Positions 43,315 to 48,796 of a stretch of DNA of 48,796 nt are shown piece after piece (the first letter of the stretch is position 1; each line of letters begins with the position of its first letter). Source of the stretch: Bacteroidota bacterium (GTDB lineage: Bacteria; Bacteroidota; Bacteroidia; Palsa-965); the NCBI GenBank assembly GCA_021299855.1, contig JAJTEY010000002.1:11908-60703 (forward strand). Reading direction: 5' to 3'. Under the pieces are notes generated by a model. That model did not search any database. It was not told the origin of the DNA and saw only the letters and a program-made list of their open reading frames with translations. A program made the translations under genes and the position numbers.

Positions 43315-45349
43315 ATGCCTTCTTCTTAACCAGCAATGCCTGTAATTGTAGCATTTCATCACGAAATCGTGCTGCTTCAATAAAATCCAATTCCTTGGCG
43401 GCTTTTTCCATGGACTTCTTCGACAGCTGAATCGCTTTCTCCAACTGCACTGCACTCATGGATTGATAAATCGGTTCCGCTGCAATGCTCACTTGCTCGT
43501 CCATTTCATAATAAGCCTTACCGGAAGACTTATCCTGCTTACCGCGTGTTTTCTCAATTACCGCACTTAACGCATTCTTGTCCTTGATAATTTGTCGCGG
43601 CTGCAGGTTATGATCAAAGTTGTATTGAATCTGCTTTTTACGTCTACGATTAGTTTCATCAATGGTCTTGCGCATGGAATCGGTAATCTTGTCACCAAAC
43701 ATGATAACACGACCGTTAACATTCCGTGCTGCTCTACCCACCGTTTGCACCAATGAACGTTCTGAACGTAGGAATCCCTCTTTGTCGGCATCCAAAATGG
43801 CAACCAATGAAACCTCCGGCAAATCAAGACCTTCACGCAACAAATTAATTCCCACAAGCACATCAAACAAACCATTACGTAAATCCTGCATAATTTCTAC
43901 ACGCTCCAGTGTATCAACATCGGAGTGAATATATCTGCAGCGAATTCCCAAATTAGCCATGTACTTCGTTAATTCTTCCGCCATTCGTTTCGTAAGCGTG
44001 GTTACTAAAACGCGCTCATCCCTTTCTACCACCAGCTTTATCTCTTCCAACAAATCATCTACCTGATTTTTACTCGGCTTCACTTCTATAATCGGATCCA
44101 GCAAACCGGTTGGTCGAATCACTTGCTCCACAACAACGCCTTCCGATTTCAACAGTTCATATTCCGCAGGGGTTGCACTCACAAACAACACTTGTTTCAT
44201 AAGTGTTTCAAACTCATCGAATTTTAACGGACGGTTATCCATTGCTGCAGGCAAACGAAATCCGTGTTCTACCAACGCTTCTTTCCGACTTCGATCACCT
44301 CCATACATGGCGCGTATCTGCGGAACAGTTACGTGACTTTCATCAATAACAATTAAAAAATCTTCAGGGAAATAATCTAATAGACAGAATGGTCGCGATC
44401 CTGTTGCTCGTCCATCGAAATAGCGGGAGTAATTCTCAATTCCTGAGCAATATCCCAATTCCCGCATCATTTCCATATCGTAGGTTACACGATCTTCCAG
44501 TCGTTTTGCTTCTAGATGTTTGCCAACAGACTTAAAATATTCAACCTGCTTTACCATATCTTCCTGAATCTGGTAAATAGCAGTTTTCATGGAATCTTGA
44601 GAGGTAACAAACAAGTTCGCGGGATAAATTTGAATACTGTCAAACTTCTCCAACACTATACCCGTAGATGCTTCAAACGTTTCGATATCTTCAATTTCAT
44701 CACCCCAAAAATATACGCGTATTGCAAAGTCTGCATAGGCCGGATACACATCAACCGTATCGCCTTTAACTCGAAAATGTCCTCTTGTAAATTCAGCTTC
44801 AGTTCTAGCATACAACGCATTTACCAATTGATGCAAAAAACGATTTCTGGAAACCACCAAGCCGTTACGAATGCGAATAACACCCTGAGAAAATGATTCC
44901 GGATTACCGATACCGTAAATACAGGAAACCGAAGAAACTACTACAATATCTCTGCGACCGGAGAGTAGGGAAGACGTAGTGCTTAAACGCAACTTCTCTA
45001 TTTCCTGGTTAATGCTGAGATCTTTTTCAATGTATGTATCAGTTGTAGCGATGTAAGCTTCAGGTTGATAATAGTCGTAATAGGACACGAAATACTCTAC
45101 GGCATTATCCGGAAAGAAGGCTTGAAACTCGCTGTATAACTGTGCTGCAAGCGTTTTATTGTGACTCAGCACCAAAGTCGGGCGTTGCACTTGTTCAATA
45201 ACGTTAGCAACAGTAAATGTTTTTCCGGATCCGGTTACGCCCAATAATGTCTGGTACGGAGAACCACTTTTAACACCCTTCACCAATTCTGCTATAGCAC
45301 CGGGTTGATCGCCTGTAGGTTCGTACGCGGAAGTTATTTTAAACTGCAT
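43313..45349 (-). CDS. uvrB: Excinuclease ABC subunit B
   Basis: A 678-residue nucleotide-excision repair helicase-like subunit that loads with UvrA and verifies damage. Walker A GVTGSGKT (residues 37-44), the beta-hairpin YYDYYQPEAY that clamps DNA, the helicase motif DESH, LFVSATP, and motif VI QTVGRAARN. The C-terminal UVR domain (KAAKELDFIEAARFRDEM), which contacts UvrC, is intact. ATG 45349 (MQFKITSAYEP) is the canonical start; 45397 would extend it past the promoter box. Confidence 0.97.
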   Translation of the reverse strand: MQFKITSAYEPTGDQPGAIAELVKGVKSGSPYQTLLGVTGSGKTFTVANVIEQVQRPTLVLSHNKTLAAQLYSEFQAFFPDNAVEYFVSYYDYYQPEAYIATTDTYIEKDLSINQEIEKLRLSTTSSLLSGRRDIVVVSSVSCIYGIGNPESFSQGVIRIRNGLVVSRNRFLHQLVNALYARTEAEFTRGHFRVKGDTVDVYPAYADFAIRVYFWGDEIEDIETFEASTGIVLEKFDSIQIYPANLFVTSQDSMKTAIYQIQEDMVKQVEYFKSVGKHLEAKRLEDRVTYDMEMMRELGYCSGIENYSRYFDGRATGSRPFCLLDYFPEDFLIVIDESHVTVPQIRAMYGGDRSRKEALVEHGFRLPAAMDNRPLKFDEFETLMKQVLFVSATPAEYELLKSEGVVVEQVIRPTGLLDPIIEVKPSKNQVDDLLEEIKLVVERDERVLVTTLTKRMAEELTKYMANLGIRCRYIHSDVDTLERVEIMQDLRNGLFDVLVGINLLREGLDLPEVSLVAILDADKEGFLRSERSLVQTVGRAARNVNGRVIMFGDKITDSMRKTIDETNRRRKKQIQYNFDHNLQPRQIIKDKNALSAVIEKTRGKQDKSSGKAYYEMDEQVSIAAEPIYQSMSAVQLEKAIQLSKKSMEKAAKELDFIEAARFRDEMLQLQALLVKKKA

Positions 45350-45353
45350 AGTG

Positions 45354-45361
45354 CAAAGGTA
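45354..45361 (-). promoter_or_regulatory. Bacteroidota -7 promoter box for uvrB (TACCTTTG)
   Basis: TACCTTTG on the minus strand is a full consensus match and ends 4 nt before the uvrB ATG. A TTGA lies about 22 nt upstream of it, a plausible -33 element. Confidence 0.6.
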
Positions 45362-45435
45362 GGCAACAATAACACCACCTAAATCAACCATCAACAATCA
45401 AGAATCATCAACCTAAAATGGTTTATCATTTCTAT

Positions 45436-45443
45436 TAACTTTG
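45436..45443 (+). promoter_or_regulatory. Bacteroidota -7 promoter box for the glycosyltransferase gene (TAACTTTG)
   Basis: TAACTTTG is a full consensus match and is followed by 4 nt (CCCC) and the ATG at 45448, again implying a leaderless or nearly leaderless mRNA. Confidence 0.6.
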
Positions 45444-45447
45444 CCCC

Positions 45448-46200
45448 ATGATTTTGGGTAAAAAACTGGTTATTGTTCTGCCGGCTTATAATGCCGAATT
45501 GACGTTGCGTCGCACGTATGATGAAATACCATTCGACATTGTAGATGAAGTCGTGTTGGTTGATGATGCCAGTAAAGACCGCACATCCGAATTGGCGAAA
45601 GAAATCGGTATTCGTCATGTTATTCGTCATGAAAAAAATAAAGGATACGGCGGTAACCAGAAATCGTGTTACAACAAGGCATTGGAACTGGGAGCTGATA
45701 TCGTGGTAATGTTGCATCCGGACTATCAATATACTCCGAAGTTGATTCATTCCATGGCGTATATCATTGCGAACGACGTGTATCCAGTTGTGTTAGGCTC
45801 CCGAATTTTAGGGAAAGGGGCATTGAAGGGTGGAATGCCGATGTACAAGTACATATTCAATCGTTGCTTAACGTTCGCACAAAATGTTCTGATCAATCAG
45901 AAGTTATCGGAATACCACACCGGTTATCGTGCATTCAGTAAAGAAGTGCTGCTGGGCATTAACTACAATGTGAACAGCGATGATTTTGTTTTTGACAATC
46001 AGATGCTATCTCAAATCGTATATGCAGGATACGATATCGCTGAAGTTACTTGTCCTACGAAATATTTCGAAGAGGCTTCTTCTATCAATTTCAGTCGTAG
46101 CATGAAATATGGTTTAGGATGCATGGCTGTTTCATTCACACATCGCTTGAATAAATGGGGATTGATGACAAGTGACTTGTATCAATCTCGAAAAACGTAA
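45448..46200 (+). CDS. Family 2 glycosyltransferase (polyprenol-phosphate type)
   Basis: A 250-residue GT2 enzyme. VIVLPAYNAELTLRRTYDEIP opens the fold, VDDASKDRTSELA holds the nucleotide-sugar Asp, and MLHPDYQYTPKLIHSMAYI the metal-binding D-x-D-like position (HPDYQ). Family members related to dolichyl-phosphate mannose or glucose synthase transfer sugars to lipid carriers. No C-terminal membrane spans are visible, unlike some relatives, so it is probably peripheral. Divergent from uvrB. Confidence 0.9.
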   Translation: MILGKKLVIVLPAYNAELTLRRTYDEIPFDIVDEVVLVDDASKDRTSELAKEIGIRHVIRHEKNKGYGGNQKSCYNKALELGADIVVMLHPDYQYTPKLIHSMAYIIANDVYPVVLGSRILGKGALKGGMPMYKYIFNRCLTFAQNVLINQKLSEYHTGYRAFSKEVLLGINYNVNSDDFVFDNQMLSQIVYAGYDIAEVTCPTKYFEEASSINFSRSMKYGLGCMAVSFTHRLNKWGLMTSDLYQSRKT

Positions 46201-46280
46201 ATACCTTCTTTTAATCAACTTCAAATCAAAACTCTAACGTATAATTAACGTTTGTAAGAGATTGTTCGAATTGCACTCAT

Positions 46281-46351
46281 TTGTCAATTTATTGACATAT
46301 TTTGACATCATATTGACGGATAAATATCTATTTCGTAATATTGAGTGTCAA
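46281..46351. promoter_or_regulatory. Cluster of TTGAC half-sites upstream of the T9SS-sorted protein
   Basis: TTGTCAA at 46281-46287, TTGACA at 46292-46297 and 46302-46307, TTGAC at 46313-46317, and TTGAGTGTCAA at 46341-46351. The first two face each other and the next ones repeat at 10-11 bp, one helical turn. The 234-nt gap 46201-46434 otherwise holds no gene. Candidate regulator-binding array. Confidence 0.35.
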
Positions 46352-46434
46352 AATTTACAAAGTACTCGAGTTAGTTTCTTGTAGATTTCGTCGAACAAAT
46401 AGTAATTTCATAACAAAACAAATAAACTGCAATC

Positions 46435-48312
46435 ATGAAGAAAATGTACCAAGTATTGATGGCTGCTGCTATTACAAGCACAGCTTTCGCGCAATCTCAG
46501 CGTCTGGTAATGGTTGAGGAGTTTACACAGGCCTCTTGCGGTCCGTGTGCTGCTCAAAACCCGGCGTTTAATGCTGTTTTAGCTGCAAACACTACCAAGG
46601 CTACTTCTTTGAAGTATCAAACCAGCTGGCCGGGTGTAGATCCAATGAACGCTCAGAACCCTACAGAAGTTCAGACACGTGTTAATTACTATGGTGTAAA
46701 CGGGGTTCCTGATGCGATCATGGATGGTAACGTTTACCAAGGTGCTCCAAGTGGTGTTACAAACTCTACTATCAATACGCGATACGGTGTGCCTTCTCCT
46801 TTCACTATTGACCTGACGCACACTATGTCAAGTGATTTCGATTCTGCTTTTGTTACAGTTAACGTTACAGCGACACAAGCTTATACGTCCAACGGAACAT
46901 TGAAGCTTCATGTTGCAATGGTTGAGAAGGAAATCATTTTTACTACTCCTCCGGGAAGCAATGGAGAGATGGATTTCTACATGGTAATGCGTAAAATGTA
47001 TCCAAACGCAAGCGGAACAACATTGCAAGGTACATGGGCTAACAACGATACGTATTCTGCAACATTTAACGTTGCTGTTCCTACATACATCTACAACAAA
47101 AACGAAATTGCTTTCGTTGCGTTCATTCAAGCTGACGGGAACAAAGCAATTCAGCAAGCTGCATTGAGCAACCCAATCTTAATCCCTAACGATGCTGCTG
47201 CTACTACAGTATCAGGTGTTGGCGGACTTTCTTGCGGTACAACTATCAATCCGGTAGTTACTATTAAGAACAACGGTTCATCTGCATTAACTGCATGTGA
47301 TATTTCTTATCAGATCGACAACAACACACCTGCAATCTTCAACTGGACAGGTGCTTTAGCTTCAGGTGCTACTACAACTGTTAACTTGCCTACTATCAAC
47401 GTAACTGCGGGTTCTCACACATTGACAGTTGTAACTCAAATGCCAAATGGCACACAGGACATCAATACTAACGGTGATAACGAAGTACGCACGTTCACTA
47501 TCAGCTCAGGTGCCGGCGTTCAGTTGCCTCTAACCAACAACATGGCATCATCAAGCTTCCCATACAACAACTGGGTATTAAACAACCCTGATGCAGGTAT
47601 TACTTGGGCTCGTGTTTCTACTAACGGTGGTTCTTTGAAGTATGATTGCTTCAGCTACGGAACAGTTGGTGCTATTGATGAGTTCATCGTGGAGCCGGTT
47701 TCTTTAACCAGCTTGACTAACGCATCACTTCAGTTTAACGTAGCTCACGCTCGTTACAGCACGCAGTATACAGATGCGTTGGAAGTTTTAGTTTCTTCTG
47801 ATTGCGGAACTACCTGGACATCTGTTTGGGCGAAGTCAGGTGCTACTTTGGCTACAGCTGCTACTACTACAAGTGCATTTACTCCTACAACAGCACAGTG
47901 GCGTGCAGAATGCGTTGATTTGAGCGCATTCGCAGGTCAGCAGCAGTTGTTCGTTATGTTCCGTGCTACTAACGGTTACGGTAATAACATCTATGTAGAT
48001 GACATTAACATCAACAGCAACACTTGCCCAACCAGCATCAACGAAACTGCTGTGTTAAACAACGTAAACTTGTTCCCGAACCCTGCAAACAATGAAGTAA
48101 CATTGTCTATCGACATGGTTCAGTCTCAGGATGTAGTTGTAAACATCTACAACACTGTTGGAGCATTAGTTTACACTTCTAACGAAGGTCAGTTGCCTGC
48201 AGGTACTCAGTTGATCCGTATCAACACAGAAACTCTTGCAGCAGGAATGTACACAGTGGAAGTAAGAACTGCTAACGGCCGTTCCGTAAACCGCTTGTCT
48301 ATCCAGCACTAG
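46435..48312 (+). CDS. Secreted Omp28-like protein with CGPC motif and T9SS type A sorting domain
   Basis: A 625-residue surface or secreted protein. Signal peptide (about 1-20), a thioredoxin-like N-terminal domain with MVEEFTQASCGPCAAQNPAF (CGPC near residue 39) resembling the Omp28/OMP-thioredoxin group, two Ig-like or CARDB-like beta domains (about 240-360) and a jelly-roll-like region (about 365-525), then a T9SS type A C-terminal sorting domain (about 545-625: NLFPNPANNEVTLSI, LAAGMYTVEVRTANG, ending RLSIQH). The sorting domain directs export through T9SS and is normally removed. Codon use is strongly skewed to AAC, GCT and ACT, unlike neighbours, suggesting high expression. The gene is followed by a strong terminator. 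Confidence 0.9.
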   Translation: MKKMYQVLMAAAITSTAFAQSQRLVMVEEFTQASCGPCAAQNPAFNAVLAANTTKATSLKYQTSWPGVDPMNAQNPTEVQTRVNYYGVNGVPDAIMDGNVYQGAPSGVTNSTINTRYGVPSPFTIDLTHTMSSDFDSAFVTVNVTATQAYTSNGTLKLHVAMVEKEIIFTTPPGSNGEMDFYMVMRKMYPNASGTTLQGTWANNDTYSATFNVAVPTYIYNKNEIAFVAFIQADGNKAIQQAALSNPILIPNDAAATTVSGVGGLSCGTTINPVVTIKNNGSSALTACDISYQIDNNTPAIFNWTGALASGATTTVNLPTINVTAGSHTLTVVTQMPNGTQDINTNGDNEVRTFTISSGAGVQLPLTNNMASSSFPYNNWVLNNPDAGITWARVSTNGGSLKYDCFSYGTVGAIDEFIVEPVSLTSLTNASLQFNVAHARYSTQYTDALEVLVSSDCGTTWTSVWAKSGATLATAATTTSAFTPTTAQWRAECVDLSAFAGQQQLFVMFRATNGYGNNIYVDDININSNTCPTSINETAVLNNVNLFPNPANNEVTLSIDMVQSQDVVVNIYNTVGALVYTSNEGQLPAGTQLIRINTETLAAGMYTVEVRTANGRSVNRLSIQH

Positions 48313-48328
48313 GATTTAGTTTGTTATG

Positions 48329-48360
48329 AAAAAAGGGACTGCGAATGCAGTCCCTTTTTT
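48329..48360. terminator. Intrinsic terminator after the T9SS-sorted protein
   Basis: GGGACTGC (48335-48342), loop GAAT, GCAGTCCC (48347-48354), flanked by six A on the left and six T on the right that extend the stem. It works in both directions and separates the convergent PAP2 gene. Confidence 0.9.
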
Positions 48361-48373
48361 GTGCCGTATTGAT

Positions 48374-48796
48374 TTATGAAGCAGTAATCGCCGGAGCCTT
48401 TTTCTTATATAGCGCCATAAAAAAAACACTGCTGCAAGTACCGATTAATGATCCGATGATCACATCAATTAAAAAATGTTGTGATAAATACATGCGCGAA
48501 TACCCCACCAATACTGCCAGCAGTAACAATCCGATTTGATAATACCATTTTCTTAATAATAAGGCACACGCAAGACAAAAAGCGAAAATTGCAGTAGTAT
48601 GGCCACTTGGAAAGGAATTATTGTAGTGTTGCTCGATACCCTGAACCAAATGCAATTGCACATCCGGCGCATGATATTGAAAGTACGCTACAGGTCGATA
48701 ATAACCGTCGTGTTCCACTAATTTCAAGAGTTGGGCAATTCCTCCGGCTACAGCACATCCTAAACCCGTGAACACCGCATAACTTCGGTTCCGGGC
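48374..48796 (-). CDS. PAP2-superfamily membrane phosphatase, 5' end beyond window
   Basis: Partial gene: the open frame continues to the last base without a start that fits, and no stop is met. The C-terminal 141 residues hold the three PAP2 motifs: KLVEHDGYYRPVAYF (first), SFPSGHTTAIFAF (second, catalytic His) and YSRMYLSQHFLIDVIIGS (third, nucleophile-assisting His). About four hydrophobic spans are visible. It removes phosphate from a lipid such as undecaprenyl pyrophosphate, phosphatidate or a lipid A phosphate; the substrate is unclear. Its end faces the terminator after the T9SS-sorted gene. Confidence 0.92.
   Translation of the reverse strand, partial: ARNRSYAVFTGLGCAVAGGIAQLLKLVEHDGYYRPVAYFQYHAPDVQLHLVQGIEQHYNNSFPSGHTTAIFAFCLACALLLRKWYYQIGLLLLAVLVGYSRMYLSQHFLIDVIIGSLIGTCSSVFFMALYKKKAPAITAS

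Noticed and set aside
1-48796. Mobile elements, phage genes, toxin-antitoxin pairs or defence islands
   Set aside because: No transposase, integrase, terminal repeats or tRNA junction were seen; gene content is core metabolism and envelope.

Overview
The window is one contiguous piece of a Bacteroidota chromosome of moderate GC. The lineage looks like Flavobacteriales or a close relative, but this cannot be fixed from the sequence alone. Signs of the phylum are a type IX secretion (T9SS) C-terminal sorting domain, a BatA-type von Willebrand factor A protein, TIGR02757, DUF4294 and TPR/PD40 surface proteins, promoter boxes of the form TAnnTTTG in place of sigma70-type sites, and almost no Shine-Dalgarno sequences. 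I see no rRNA, tRNA, CRISPR array, insertion sequence or prophage. No stretch above about 300 bases lacks a gene; the largest gaps are 46201-46434 and 29105-29332.

Layout. 1-4128: 3' part of a biotin carboxylase gene, a DUF4294 secreted protein, an NlpC/P60 peptidase and a TPMT-family methyltransferase on the minus strand, and prmA. 4132-9339: a 1507-residue secreted protein of unknown function followed by plsY. 9473-15676: a 2067-residue TPR/PD40/Asn-rich/coiled-coil protein ending in three SPOR-like domains. 15676-17020: DUF1653, clpS and an M48 lipoprotein protease, convergent with rlmD. 18472-20893: a small membrane protein, rocD, yebC and a terminator. 20928-29104 (minus): a dihydroorotase-like protein that has probably lost catalysis, the BatA/vWA protein, a large BNR/sortilin-like protein, TIGR02757 and a helix-turn-helix regulator. 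29333-32879: a small membrane protein, a CsgG/TolB-like exported protein with a triple-hairpin 3' region, an MFS exporter and a lipoprotein. 32885-36281 (minus): a five-gene operon with an SPFH/GYF protein, a zinc-ribbon membrane protein, two related helical-repeat proteins and a small conserved protein. 36345-41357: a HI0933/BaiN-type flavoprotein, a second TPR/PD40 protein with one SPOR-like domain, MarR, YceI and a Lys-rich secreted protein. 41415-48796: maf, a UbiA-type prenyltransferase, a tiny lipoprotein, uvrB, a family 2 glycosyltransferase, a T9SS-sorted CGPC protein and a PAP2 phosphatase cut by the window end.

Most genes are housekeeping or envelope functions. The points most worth attention are: (i) the SPFH/zinc-ribbon operon, which resembles the YdjI/YdjG part of the Bacillus membrane-stress module but has extra helical-repeat partners and no PspA; (ii) two envelope proteins that combine PorE-like TPR-PD40 modules with SPOR-like rather than OmpA-like ends; (iii) promoter boxes placed exactly 4 nt before the start codon of several genes, implying leaderless mRNAs; (iv) the degenerate dihydroorotase; and (v) a triple inverted-repeat 3' region at 30686-30773.
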